From the NCBI GenBank assembly GCA_039000515.1, contig JBCFYV010000001.1, forward strand, positions 59,764,234 to 59,828,233: a DNA stretch of 64,000 bases, given 5' to 3'. The stretch is from Timema cristinae. Lineage: Eukaryota; Arthropoda; Insecta; Phasmatodea; Timematidae. The notes under the pieces are model-generated. The model was given only the letters and a program-made list of their open reading frames with translations, searched no databases and was not told where the DNA came from. This document shows, piece by piece, positions 41,780 through 54,342 of the stretch. The translations under genes and the position numbers were made by a program. The first letter of the stretch is position 1, and each line of letters begins with the position of its first letter.

Positions 41780-44411
41780 CGCTCCTTAACCCGAAGAAGA
41801 GACATAGGGATGAAGAGGGCATTAATCTGTGTATTTTGTGTGGAAAGAGAAGCGAAAGCTAAAGTTGCATTAATGTGAAAATGGTATAAAGAACCTTCAA
41901 AATGCATCCGAGAAATTTGGAGATGGGTCGTTAAAAAGTGCTGAGGATGAAAGAAACATAAAATATCACATGAGTTGCTACAGGTCTTACAAACTTATGG
42001 GCAAACTAGCTGATAAAAACAAGAAAATTACGTTGAAAATTCAAACTTTGAAGAAAGGGCTGCGAGCACTCAACAGCAGGGCCAAAGAAGTAGAACGCAA
42101 ACTAGTGAACCTCAATTGAAAATAACTTATATATAATGTGTCCAAGCAAAACTTAAAGCAGACTCCAAACTGTACTATATGTGTGAGGAATTCCTTGTAG
42201 AACAACTAATAAACTACTCTCGTTTTTTTATCTTGATGGTGTTTTTCAGAGAACTTGTACACTGGATAATGTAAACAGCGAGTTTGCTGCAGACATTTAC
42301 TGTCACAAAGATTAAATAAAGAAGTATGTCTTGAACTATCAAAGGGATAGCGAAAAATATGAAGTTGATGAAAATGCTTATTCAAAGGACGTAAGAAAAT
42401 TACTGAAGATTTTATTTTGACAAAACTTCAGTTTGAATCTAGAGAATATTAAATGTAATACCTACGCAATAAATTCAATGAAAAATATTTGCCAAATGAA
42501 AAACATTTATCAAACCACAATATGAAAAGCTTGATTATAGAAGAACTTGGCGATGACATTATTTTTACTTATGCAAAGGATCCTCGTGTATCACAGATGG
42601 TATTTTTCAATTGAATAACGGCAACTAATCGTGCAGAGGAAATACGTAATGATGTGTTTATCAAAAAATATGCTGAAATATTAATTTAACGAGATTCAAT
42701 GTTATAACTTTGGTATAAAAAATACAGAAAGTAATGCAAAACATTGAGTACCAATATTTTACAAGGATAAAAAATGTACCAAAATCTTGGTCAAAAATTT
42801 GCTCAAATATGTTTCCCTCGTACCAGATTTCTGAGCAAGTACAGCTAAAATGCTATTCCATATTTTAAATGCTATTTTATCTTATACATAATGGCTATAA
42901 GAATACACCTTTCCATGTTGGATTGACACAAACAATTCTTGAAATGACTGATCCAAGTTATTAACCCGGACAGTGAATCGTCTTGGCATGGGTATGAGCT
43001 TTGATGCGCTGGAAAGTCTTAACGTGGTGCTTGTCTTAATAATTCTGAGCTACTCAGAGGGGAAAGGTGTAGCTCTTCCAACAAAATAAAGCTAAAGATA
43101 ACAATCAGAGCAGCAATGGACAATTTTGATGACCAAGAACAAACTCTTTCTGAAATTGGAGGCAACCATGATAAAGTTTTGATTGTCTTTCACACAGTCA
43201 CACATAAACCTGATCCGCTCTTTCAGCATCATGAGTAAGAGAACAGGATATGGTATGTACTTCGTGCAGATACCTTAGAAGTTTAAAGAATGGCCCTGAT
43301 AAATATGATATCCCAACCTGGAGTGCATAAAATAGTATACTGTCAAATGTAGATATTACACAGACCATAACAGCTTTCCCGCCTGAGTTCAGTGCAATAT
43401 ATTCTTCTATGAAAAACTATCAAGACCGTCTGGGCACGGTAGATCAGATACAGGATCCCTGTGGACTGATGAAGGTATGTACATGATAGCTAGAGAAATA
43501 TGACCCTAAGGCCAGAAGAGTTTTCGAACTTATTTCTGGAAATATTTTGCAGGAAATGGTGTAGAAAAAATTTTCAATAAAACTCAGACCTTTGGCCCAA
43601 ACATTGTTCAAAGCGTACTTGATGGAAATAATTATTCACGTTTTATGAGAGGGTTTTCCATTCTGTCCGAAGCTTTGGAACGCTTATTGCTCAAGGTAGT
43701 TATTGAAAATAAGGATGTTCCAGAAGACAATAAAAAATGTTACAATTTTAATATAGCATACAAAGGCTAAGAATATAAAAGGAATAACCCATACAGAAAC
43801 TGTCAAATGTCAAGTATTATTAAAGAAATCTTAAGTTTTTTGTGAAGAGCAGTGTAGTGACAATGAGATATTCTGGTATTGGTACCAGTTTCTGAGAACT
43901 TTATTTCCTGTAATGAGAGATCTGACACAGATTCATAGATAAGGAAATTGGTATTTAAATATTAGTGCCCTAATGCTGTAATTGTTCTTATTTTTGCATT
44001 TGATAACACTAATTATTCTCGGTGGCCAAGTGTTTTTTAAAGGACTCCTTACATCCTCCATGGAATGTTCCTTTCCAAGCGGGACACTTTGTGGTGAAAA
44101 ACACACAGTTGAGATTTGACTGTGTGGCTATGGATCAAGCACTACACCAAAATTACAACAAACCAGCAAAATCTCAAGGAGGAATTATTGAACTGATGAA
44201 GAAAAAGGAAGAAGTGGCCATTCATGATATTATAAAACATGAAAAAGCCCAGAGAGCATACGTTTTGCGTGAACATTGTGGTTTTCTGTATGAAGAAGAA
44301 TACGCTTTTCAACATGGATTTTCGAAAAACACTACTATTGGCTATATGCAAAGTGCCAGAAGAATCATGACTTTTATGAAGAAACAAAAAAAAAATATTG
44401 TTATACCCTGA
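41780..44411 (+). pseudogene. Decayed gene of an uncharacterised transposon-linked family
   Basis: The N-terminal part, across frameshifts: LNPKKRHRDEEG, CILCGK, then IKYHMSCYRSYKLMGKLA, a CxxC..H..C-like arrangement, and a Lys-rich helix. Middle blocks: LIIEELGDDIIFTYAKDPRV SQMVFFN (42527-42615) and TVNRLGMGMSFDALESLNVV (42970-43028). The C-terminal block, open for 129 codons from 44022, has FLKDSLHPPW, FVVKNTQLRFDCVAMDQALH QNYNKPAKSQGGIIELMKKK. I recall this block order in large multicopy uncharacterised arthropod, cnidarian and fish proteins (middle: FGD.ICFSYPKD..KSQMVFS; end: F..IPVDQTIEQTVN...K..GG). More than ten stops. Catalytic activity is unknown to me. Confidence 0.55.
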
Positions 44412-44412
44412 G

Positions 44413-44987
44413 CAGTGGCGGATCATAGATAAAATTAGTGGGGGTGCTGCTTCAGAAAATTTTTAGTCTATGTTATAAAATTGTGTAAAAGAAAAAAAAT
44501 GTATAAAAAGAAAATTTATTCAGGAATATGATAAAATCTTGACAAAAAACCCAAACTGTTTTACTTACATTAACTTAAATGGTTACAGTTCAAGCTTGAT
44601 CCATTCATTTAAAAGTAAAATCCATTCTTATTGTTTTAATTTGCGCAAAAGGTTCAATCATTTTCTCCTTGAGCAACAGTGCTCTCACTACCTGACAGTC
44701 CCGCCTTCCTCCCCACTCCCCTCTTATGTGCGCATGCGCACAACAATCAAACAACACGTCACCGGCACTGTGAAGCACACAGTTCCATATAAAGATTTTG
44801 GTATCTTTTTCATAAACTGAGGGATGACTACTGAAGTACTGACATTAAGCTTAAGGAATATATATTGTACTACAAAAATAAATATATAATTAAATAAAAT
44901 GACTAATTATATTAAATGGTATCGACAATATCAAGTGTAAATAGGGGGTGATGCAGTTGCGCAGTACCTATACACAAGCCGCCACTG
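44413..44987. mobile_element. hAT-like MITE nested in the 5.67-kb element
   Basis: Ends CAGTGGCGG (44413-44421) and CCGCCACTG (44979-44987) are exact inverted repeats. The flanking 8-mers ACCCTGAG (44405-44412) and AATCTGAG (44988-44995) agree at six of eight positions, as expected for an old 8-bp hAT target duplication. The 575-bp interior has no transposase. It must be younger than the element it sits in. Confidence 0.82.
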
Positions 44988-44995
44988 AATCTGAG

Positions 44996-45459
44996 TTTAA
45001 ACAGGAGCGAAGAACTGCAAAATATCATTAATACTTTCAGTGACACAAATTGATTCACGATTTAGAAGCATCTTTAAAACTCAATCCATTAAAGTATGGT
45101 TACATGGAGGAAGGCATTTTAATTCCACAAGTAACAGATGATACATTGGAGCCTGAAGATTTTCCTAAATCCTGTAATTGCTAAAAGTGCTTTAGAGCAT
45201 ATGTGGGTCCCGGTCGAAGATTGGAAATAATGTGCTATGACTTTTGTAAACGCAAAAACAGTGATTTGGACTAATGCTAAGCCGCTGATAAATAATTAAA
45301 ATCATATGATAATTTGAAAATATTATTAATTACCTTCAATACTAAATATTTTTTAAAAATAATTCTCTCAGTTAACATTCATACGTCTTTATTTTAACAC
45401 TTGTGAATCACAATTTACTTTAAAAGATATATTATATTTTTAATTTTATATGATTTTAT
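44996..45459 (+). other. Distal coding remnant of the 5.67-kb element
   Basis: Between the nested MITE and the right TIR. Short stretches such as LNPLKYGYMEEGILIPQVTD DTLEPEDFP (45081-45167) read as protein and may be the C-terminal end of the same gene, ending before 45290. Otherwise AT-rich and non-coding. Confidence 0.4.
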
Positions 45460-45905
45460 TCAAAAAATACTGGGCTTCTCAATAATGTGCAGGAAAAAAA
45501 TTATTTGCCTTATAAAAAGGAGTAAAATTACTTATAAAATATTAAACTCGGATCAATGAGTACGGAGATACCCTAGACTGAAAATAAGTAATTTTTTTGC
45601 TATTTTTTAGTTTTTTATGTTTTTGTTCAAAAACTATTAGGTTCATCAAAAAAAGTGTGAGAACAATTATTTTTTATCTTCAAGAAGGAGTAAAGCGAGC
45701 TTTAAAACACTAAAATCGGATCACTGGGTAGGGAGATAAAGTAGGCCGAAAATTAAGCAATATGGCGGCAATATGGCAATATGGCGACCATGATATGGGT
45801 CATGTGACCAATTTTTTTAGCATTCCTATTTGTGTGTAATAAGGCCCATTAATCAAATTTAGGGCACATATAAGTTCATACGTGGCATGAGCTAGCTCCT
45901 GTATT
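45460..45905 (-). repeat. Right long inverted repeat of the 5.67-kb element
   Basis: Reverse complement of 41040-41490 with roughly 75-80 percent identity by eye and small indels, for example an extra GGCAATATGGC unit near 45765. Confidence 0.85.
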
Positions 45906-46450
45906 ATATCCAACTTCTTAAAAAAACATTCACTTCTTGGACGTGCGACGTTTAAGCTACAGACGTTGTTTATAAATTCTAACAAGATAGATTATTAACT
46001 ATTGACAAACAATAGAAGAATGAACGCCCTGCCCTGTTTCATTTGCTTAAGCAACACAATAAACTTGACCTTACTCATTGATAAAGGAAGGGGTGGGATA
46101 CTGGTCGCAACTCGCCATGGAATTAGGCTGTATTGATAAATAAAGATGAAAGAAAATATAAGAATTATGATGAGCTAAAGGAAATTGAATGTTAGAGTTG
46201 CAGAAATTCAGTGAGAATAGAGAAATAGGGTAATGTATTATTTCTCCACAGTCCAGCCAACTAAATATTAAATTCAAGCATGAGTGAGTATAATAAAAAA
46301 AGTTGTTTATTTTGATACAGATCCGATACCGTATACTAATATCAGCCAAAGTATCGGGAAAAAGTATCGCGTAAAAAAATTATAGTATCGAAAGGAAAAT
46401 ATCGATATAAATAAAGTATTGATACTTTTTCCACATCGTTATGTAGACTT

Positions 46451-47865
46451 TTTGAAATAGAAATAAAAATGAAAGGTAATAAGACATATTGGACTTTATA
46501 TTTTGCTGATTCTCGTGAATTAAACTGAACAAATAACTTTCTATGTCATAAATATAATTGATACTATAATAATGAGTTAGGTGAGTATAGCTGTGATTTA
46601 ACATCTAGTAATCCTTTTAATAGTTCCAAGGAATCTCACTGGCCCTCTATACACACACAGCTGGAGGGAATCTCTAAGTCATTTCCACAAAATCTTTGAG
46701 GTCCCAAATTTTATTTTACTGTCGTTGATGACATTAAAATATGGATGTTGTGAATCAGACAAGGAAGTTATTGTTGACCACTATAAACATATACACAACT
46801 TAAGGTAGTTATAAATAATATATTCGACTTATATTTGATAACTCCCTGCAAATCATTTTATAACACTCCTAGTGTGTCGGGGATGATATCTCAAAAACGA
46901 AAATACTTGTTACATTCTTGTTCAAACTTGTTGAGCGAGGTGTACAGTGTAAGAACGTGGGTGGAGAGACCAAGCATTAGAGTCGGCTGGCTGGCTGGCT
47001 TGGATCAATAGTTTAGAATGAATACACCAACCTTTGCCAGCTATAAAGAGAATAGTCACGTTGGGCTACATCAGGGGCACACCCCAAAGTGGCGAGGGGG
47101 CTCTAACACCCCAAATAATTTTAAAATAACTTTAACCCAAAACAAGTATAACTAAAATATAGGACAATGAAATTATGTCGAATAAATAGGCCAGGTTGGT
47201 CACCCTGGAGTTTTATTCTGACAGCGGCTTTGGTTATATGTCCGCCACCTTCATCCTAACACTATCGAAAGGATAATTTGGGTGCACCATTGGGTTTATT
47301 TCATCAACAGAGCAATCTATCTACTTTACTCAAATCATTGTTCAAACCGATGATAATATATAACTTGGCTAGAACAGGTAGGGCAATTTTAAATTCTTAA
47401 AAATATTCAAAGTCTTGATTTCAAGTATCCGTTTGAATCGAAACATTTTTAAGGTGACGAATCACATCAAACTACAACGCTTTCATATATTGAAGCTACC
47501 ATAATCGTTTGAATTTCATAATGTAGATAATTGTTAATTTAATTTCAAAGAAGTAGATAAGTATCAAAGTTCAATAATGACACAAAATTGATAAATGGTT
47601 AATTTCGTACCTCTTAAACAAAATACAAATTATTTTACATTCTCTTTCTCTTATTACTTTCCTTTTCACTGGAGTAAATGTATCAAGATTGGTGTTTTGG
47701 TGAGGTTAGGCGTGATATTATGGCTGGTGGTTTCAGTGCAATATGTATTTAATAACACTGCACTTTTAAAAATGATCGAGATTCTGAACTGTGTTTTCTT
47801 TTTCCAAGAGACAACAAGCAACATATTGTACGTTGTCAACATTTATTACAATATTTTTTGTACAC
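46451..47865. other. Intronic DNA with no recognised feature
   Basis: AT-rich, with a short GGCT repeat at 46986-47000. A 95-codon frame at 47595 has no family resemblance and no supporting signals. Confidence 0.4.
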
Positions 47866-50800
47866 TAGATGGTAGAATCTAGAACTGGGACCCTCTCTCC
47901 TCACTCTATAGATGGTCAAATCTAGAACTGGGATCCTCTCTCCTCACTCTATAGATGATCAAAGCTAGAACTGGGATCCTCTCTCCCAATTCATCTAGAG
48001 ACGGTCAAAGCTAGAACTGGGATCCTCTCTCCCAATTCACTCTAGAGACGGTCAAAGCTAGAACTGGGATCCTCTCCCCCAATCACTCTAGAGACGATCA
48101 AAGCTAGAACTGGGGATCTCTCTCCCAATTCACTTAGAGACGGTCAAAGCTAGAACTGGGATCCTCTCTCCAATTCACTCTAGAGACGGTCAAAGCTAGA
48201 ACTGGGATCCTCTCTCCAATTCACTCTATAGATGATCAAAGCTAGAACTGGGATCACTCTCTCCTTTACTCTATAGATGTGTCAAAGCTAGAACTGGGGA
48301 TCCTCTCTCCAATTCACTCTAGAGACGGTCAAAGCTAGAACTGGGATCTCTCTCCTCACTCTAGAGATGGTCAAAGCTAGAACTGGGATCCTCTCCCAAT
48401 TCACTCTAGAGACGGTCAAAGCTAGAACTGGGATCCTCTCTCTAATTCACTCTAGAGATGGTCAAAGCTAGAACTGGGATCCTCTCGCCTTCACTCTAGA
48501 GATGGTCAAAGCTAGAACTGGGATCCTCTCTCCCAATTCACTCTAGAGATGGTCAAAGCTAGAACTGGGATCCTCTCACCTCACTCTAGAGATGGTCAAA
48601 GCTAGAACTGGGATCCTCCTCTTTCCCAATTCACTCTAGAGATGGTCAAAGCTAGAACTGGGATCCTCTCTCTCACTCTAGAGACGGTCAAAGCTAGAAC
48701 TGGGATCCTCTCTCCTCACTCAGAGAGGTCAAAGCTAGAACTGGGATCCTCTCGCCTCACTTAGAGATGGTCAAAGCTAGAACTGGGATCCTCTCGCCTC
48801 ACTCTAGAGATGGTCAAAGCTAGAACTGGGATCCTCTCCTAATTCATCTAGAGATGGTCAAAGCTAGAACTGGGATCCTCTCTTCTTAAATTCACTATAG
48901 AAGATTCCGGTCACCAAAGGCTAGAGAACTGGGTATCCATCTTCCTCCTTCAATTCACTCTAGAGAGGTCAAAGCTAGAACTGGGATCCTCTCCCATCAC
49001 TCTAGAGATGGTCAAAGCTAGAACTGGGATCCTCTCGCCATTCACTCTAGAGACGGTCAAAGCTAGAACTGGGATCTCTCCATTCTCACTCTAGAGATGG
49101 TCAAAGCTAGAACTGGGATCCTCTCTCAATTCACTCTAGAGATGGTTAAAGCTAGAACTGGGATCACTCTCTCCCAATTCACTCTAGAGACGGTCAAAGC
49201 TAGAACTGGGATCCTCTCCCAATTCACTCTAGAGATGGTTTAAAGCTAGAACTGGGATCCTCTCTCCAATTCACTCTAGAGATGGTCAAAGCTAGAACTG
49301 GGATCCTCTCTCCCTAATTCACTCTAGAGACGGTCAAAGCTAGAACTGGGTTCCTCTCCCAATTCACTCTAGAGATGGTCAAAGCTAGAACTGGGATCTC
49401 TCTCCCAATTCACTCTAGAGAGGTCAAAGCTAGAACTGGGATCCTCTCTCTAATTCACTCTAGAGATGGTCAAAGCTAGAACTGGGATTCTCTCCCATTC
49501 ACTATAGAGACGGTCAAAGCTAGAACTGGGATCCTCTCTCCCAATTCACTCTAGAGACGGTCAAAGCTAGAACTGGGATCCTCTCCCAATTCACTCTAGA
49601 GATGGTTAAAGCTAGAACTGGGATCCTCTCTCTTAATTCACTCTAGAGAGGTCAAAGCTAGAACTGGGGATCATCTCTCCCAATTCACTTAGAGATGGTC
49701 AAAGCTAGAACTGGGGATCCTCTCTCCAATTCACTCTAGAGACGGTCAAAGCTAGAACTGGGATCATTCTCTCCCAATTCACTCTAGAGATGGTCAAAGC
49801 TAGAACTGGGATCCTCTCTCTTATACTTAGAGAGGTCAAAGCTAGAACTGGGGATCATCTCTCCCAATTCACTCTAGAGAGGTCAAAGCTAGAACTGGGA
49901 TCCTCTCTCTTAATTCACTCTAGAGATGGTCAAAGCTAGAACTGGGACTTTCAATTCTCTGCCAAATGTCTCCAATACTTAGAGACGGTCAAAGCTAGAC
50001 AATGGATCCTCTCTCATCACTCTAGAGATGGTCAAAGCTAGAACTGGGGATCATCTCTCCCAATTCACTCTAGAGACGGTCAAAGCTAGAACTGGGATCC
50101 TCTCTCTTAATTCACTCTAGAGATGGTCAAAGCTAGAACTGGGGATCATCTCTCCCAATTCACTCTAGAGATGGTCAAAGCTAGAACTGGGATCCTCTCT
50201 CCTCACTCTAGAGATGGTCAAAGCTAGAACTGGGGATCATCTCTCCCAATTCACTCTAGAGATGGTCAAAGCAAGAACTGGGATCCTCTCTATTAATTCA
50301 CTCTAGAGATGGTCAAAGCTAGAACTGGGATCCTCTCTCCTCACTCTAGAGATGGCCAAAGCTAGAACTGGGGATCATCTCTCCCAATTCACTCTAGAGA
50401 TGGTCAAAGCTAGAACTGGGATCCTCTCTATTAATTCACTCTAGAGATGGTCAAAGCTAGAACTGGGATCATCTCTCCCAATTCACTCTAGAGACGGTCA
50501 AAGATAGAACAAGGATCCTCTCTCCTCACTCTAGAGATGGCCAAAGCTAGAACTGGGGATCATCTCTCCCAATTCACTCTAGAGATGGTCAAAGCTAGAA
50601 CTGGGATCCTCTCTATTAATTCACTCTAGAGATGGTCAAAGCTAGAACTGGGATCCTCTCTCCTCACTCTAGAGATGGTCAAAGCTAGAACTGGGGATCA
50701 TCTCTCCCAATTCACTCTAGAGATGGTCAAAGCTAGAACTGGGGATCATCTCTCCCAATTCACTCTAGAGATGGTCAAAGCTAGAACTGGGATCCTCTCT

Positions 50801-51417
50801 CCTCACTCTAGAGATGGTCAAAGCTAGAACAAGGATCCTCTCTCCTCACTCTAGAGATGGTCAAAGCTAGAACTGGGGATCATCTCTCCCAATTCACTCT
50901 AGAGATGGTCAAAGCTAGAACTGGGATCCTCTCTATTAATTCACTCTAGAGATGGTCAAAGCTAGAACTGGGGATCATCTCTCCCAATTCACTCTAGAGA
51001 TGGTCAAAGCTAGAACAAGGATCCTCTCTCCTCACTCTAGAGATGGTCAAAGCTAGAACTGGGGATCATCTCTCCCAATTCACTCTAGAGATGGTCAAAG
51101 CTAGAACTGGGATCCTCTCTATTAATTCACTCTAGAGATGGTCAAAGCTAGAACTGGGATCCTCTCTCCTCACTCTAGAGATGGCCAAAGCTAGAACTGG
51201 GGATCATCTCTCCCAATTCACTCTAGAGATGGTCAAAGCTAGAACTGGGATCCTCTCTATTAATTCACTCTAGAGATGGTCAAAGCTAGAACTGGGATCC
51301 TCTCTCCCACTTCACTCTAGAGATGGTCAAAGCTAGAACTGGGGATCATCTCTCCCACTTCAGTCTAGAGATGGCCAAAGTTAGAACTGGCGATCTTCTC
51401 TCTTCACTATAAAGATG
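47866..51417. repeat. 3.55-kb satellite array of ~42-48-bp units
   Basis: About 75-80 copies of a unit near GGTCAAAGCTAGAACTGGGA TCCTCTCTCCCAATTCACTC TAGAGAT. Full units are about 47 bp; shorter forms lacking CCAATT (42 bp) are interspersed. Copies in the first half are heterogeneous, with single-base deletions. From about 50000 onward variants alternate (ends TCCTCAC, CAATTCAC with GGGGATCA, TATTAATTCAC), forming higher-order units of two or three monomers. First and last copies are the most diverged, as is usual for unequal-exchange arrays. No coding. Confidence 0.95.
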
Positions 51418-52609
51418 TAGGAATCTTAAAATGTAAACATCTTCTATTAAATTTTTTACCTTTACCAACAGATATCGGTAAATACTAGGATATAACAGAA
51501 AATTCTAAGATTTACTAGTCTTCGGACTTTTAGAGTAACATATAAATGTTTATTCAAACAATTAGAATGCAATGAAATTCCTTTTAACCTTCGTGGATTG
51601 GTGCTAAAAAAAATAACATGAGGACTGTCACCGTCGCATTTTTGCAATATCCTATAATGTTTTAAATAATAATAAAAAACACATATTTTAGTACATAGTA
51701 TTGAAGCAATTTATTAAATAAATATTTGAATATTGTATTTTTGCAAATTTTATTAAAATAATACAAAAATGCTAAGCGGTTACAAAAACTTTGCTTATTA
51801 TTAAAAGAAAATATATTGTAAGGTATTATTTTATATATTACTGTATTATAAAACTACTGATTACTTACTTCTACATTATTACTTTATTATTTTTTTCAAA
51901 CATATTACAGCAATGAGCCAGACGAATAAAATCACGACTTGGGCCGTTGCGTATTCACAACATTCTAGTATGGCACCAGTTAAACCCCACATATATAAGA
52001 AAATACAAAATTTTTAATATTTGATGTCATACTAAGCAGCAGGAAATAACTGAGGAATAATTGGAGGAAATCCTAATTATTACATTTAATTTAAATTAAG
52101 TTAATATTACTGATTTTAGGAAAATGCAACAGCACCGGTCACGAAAGGTGTGAATTTTTCTTTATTGAGCACAGTTTAAACTCCCTGGCAAAATAACATA
52201 GGTTCATAAGGTGAAACAACTTTAAAATAACTGACTGTCTCAATAACGGATACAGGCACTGTTAGAAACGCGCGTGTCTGGATAATATATCCTAAACAGT
52301 GGAAAAAATTTGATAACATATATATACAATATTTTAATGTAGGACTGTCATTCTCTCGTGTGGAGTGTTAGAATTCTCACCATACAAGTGTTTCAGTTAT
52401 TATTAAAGAGGTTCGTGGGATTAAATAAATGACTATAGTAGCTGGTTTAAATAGTGCTAGCATATTTTAATTAGAGTAATATATTGCTAACAAGACGACC
52501 GCTTGCTTACATGAACAATTTGTCACTAGAGTTCAAATATGACTATGTTGCCATTTTCAAAGTTACTATTTGACATTGAATAGCGCCGCCCCCTTAATCT
52601 CTTACACAA
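51418..52609. other. Intronic DNA with no recognised feature
   Basis: AT-rich; may include the 3' end of the Copia element whose coding part begins at 52610 on the - strand, but no LTR boundary could be assigned. Confidence 0.35.
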
Positions 52610-53470
52610 CATACAACATGTTTCTAAAAGTAACAATCTTACTCTTTTAAAATGATTTGGTAAACATATCAGCCATTTGATCTTCAGACTTTAATATATA
52701 TTAAAGTTATCACACCGTCTATCTTTTGCTTGATAAAATTGAACTTTATGTCTACATGGTCTACATGTTTAATTCACTTGTAGTTAGTCAGGATTGTTTA
52801 ATAGGTTATTTGCTGCTTGGTTGTCGACAAAGATAGCAACTAGACTAACACTAAACAACTTAAAATCATCAATTACCTTTCATAGCCAACAGGCTTCAAC
52901 CACACTTACACTTAATGCAAAACACTCTGCTTCAGTAGAAGACAGACTTACATTGTGTTGTTTCTATAACGACCCAGTAACAATACACCAGAACATTTTA
53001 AAAACAAAACCTGATGTGGACTTTCTATCATTTGTATCAGTTCCCCAGTCAGAGTCCACAAACCCACACAAAACTTCACTGCTTGAGTTACTATTAAAGA
53101 TCAATTTCAAAGGTAATGTACTTTAAACCTACTTTAACAATATTTTAATAGCTTTGTACAATGCTTCATTGGCATAATTTTAATATCTACCTAAAGACGA
53201 TGGACTAGTACACAAATCTGGTCGTGTTACAATGACCGCATACATAAGACATCCTATTATTTGCCTACATTTTGACTCTAATAATTGATCAGTTGTTTCA
53301 GGCTTAACAAATTGAAACTTATTTTCCATTTATGTGGACATAGCTTAGACTCTACCATATCTAAATCCTTAATTCAAAAAATTCTACTCACACATATTTT
53401 TAAATGTAGTTGGTTGACCCTATCTTCCCCAAGTTAAATTTGCAATGTTTAGGTATATTTTTTAAAGAAA
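52610..53470 (-). pseudogene. Copia retrotransposon RT end and RNase H remnant
   Basis: Read on the - strand: KDLDMVESK, then KPETTDQLLESKCRQIIGCL MYAVIVTRPDLC (Copia reads YRS.IGSLMY.M..TRPDL), ANEALYKA.K.LLK, a damaged STSGF.F block, and at the end HVDHVDIKFNFI.QKIDGV with K.EDQMADMFTKSF, which Copia has as KHID.R.HF.RE...G...L.Y..T..Q.ADI.TK. The order and contents are unmistakable; frame is lost several times. A + strand frame of 110 codons over it is a shadow. Confidence 0.78.
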
Positions 53471-53782
53471 CTAATAAAGTAAGATTGATTTTTTTTAGTA
53501 GTTAGAGTATGATTTACTGAGTATTTTAACGAGTAGATTATTTTATACACTACAAAATAAATATATTTTACTTATCTAAAAACAAGTCAAATATTTTGGT
53601 ACATAAAATTGCGTGTTAAAAATCCATGAATAATTTTCACAAAAACTTTTCGTCCAATTGTTTACCTTAATAAGAGGATGAAATAAGAAAACTAATGATG
53701 ATATATTTTACGGTTGCTTAGATAAGTGTACCTTCATGAAAAAAAAGTAGAATTTTCAGAAACTCAATTCAAAGTTAGCCTT
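53471..53782. other. Intronic DNA with no recognised feature
   Basis: AT-rich, nothing recognised. Lies at the broken 5' side of the - strand Copia fragment. Confidence 0.35.
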
Positions 53783-54342
53783 GGCTGTATCTGAATAGTC
53801 AAGTACACTTTACTTGATGCAGACTTGATAAATTTACACTTTACACGCAATTGAGATCGAAGACTGAAACATAATTTTCGAACGGCAAACTACCCTTTAC
53901 ACGCCCTTGAGTTTGCAGTGCTGCTTCCTACCAGTGATTTTAGAAACTATTTTAAACGCCATCTATCAGCAAGGAATGAAAACGAATACAATGTTTTAAT
54001 ATCCGTTCCAGCTTCTTTTCACTATACATTTCCAACACAACACAAAAACATTACAACAAAAACAGTACCGGTATAGCTAAAATACTTTATCACAGATAAC
54101 AGCTCACACATCACAGATCACATTACTCTAGCAGACGAAAAATTAAACAGTTGCCAGTCAAACTCCGCATCGACAGAGTGTCAAGGGTAGCTTGCCATCA
54201 CCCTTGGTCTCAAAGGCTTGTGATCGGCAACTTCGTAACTATTCGGAAGGTTCTACACTTGATCACGTGATTGCCAATGCAATTATCGAGTGACCGTCAA
54301 GAGTCGACGGCGCGTGAAGACTATTCAGATAAAGCCTAAATG
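53783..54342. mobile_element. Putative MITE, ~560 bp, imperfect 17-bp inverted ends
   Basis: GGCTGTATCTGAATAGTC at 53783 and GACTATTCAGATAAAGCC ending at 54342 are inverted repeats with one mismatch. The interior is less AT-rich than its surroundings and has no coding frame. No convincing target duplication. Confidence 0.5.

Larger units (their letters stand above)
40771..46439 (+). mobile_element. 5.67-kb long-TIR transposon flanked by 11-bp direct repeats
   Basis: TATGTAGACTT occurs at 40760-40770 and 46440-46450. Just inside, the left end reads GGGATGTGG and the right end, reversed, ACGATGTGG. Both ends carry clusters of AGTATCG/ATCGATA motifs over about 110 bases. Further in lie inverted repeats of about 450 bases (41040-41490 and 45460-45905). 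A decayed coding region of about 2.6-3 kb lies between, on the + strand. A hAT-like MITE is nested inside. Target duplications of 9-11 bp with long TIRs are typical of Mutator-like elements, but the protein is not a MULE transposase I can recognise. It could also be one element inserted in another; see findings. Confidence 0.7.

Noticed and set aside
41482..41907. 141-codon - strand frame with a 22-residue repeat
   Set aside because: Artefact of a 22-bp tandem repeat.
47595..47882. 95-codon + strand frame
   Set aside because: Hydrophobic, AT-driven composition with no family match or signals; runs into the satellite.
47866..51417. CRISPR-like regular repeats
   Set aside because: No unique spacers: repeat and spacer are both repetitive. 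Eukaryotic satellite DNA.
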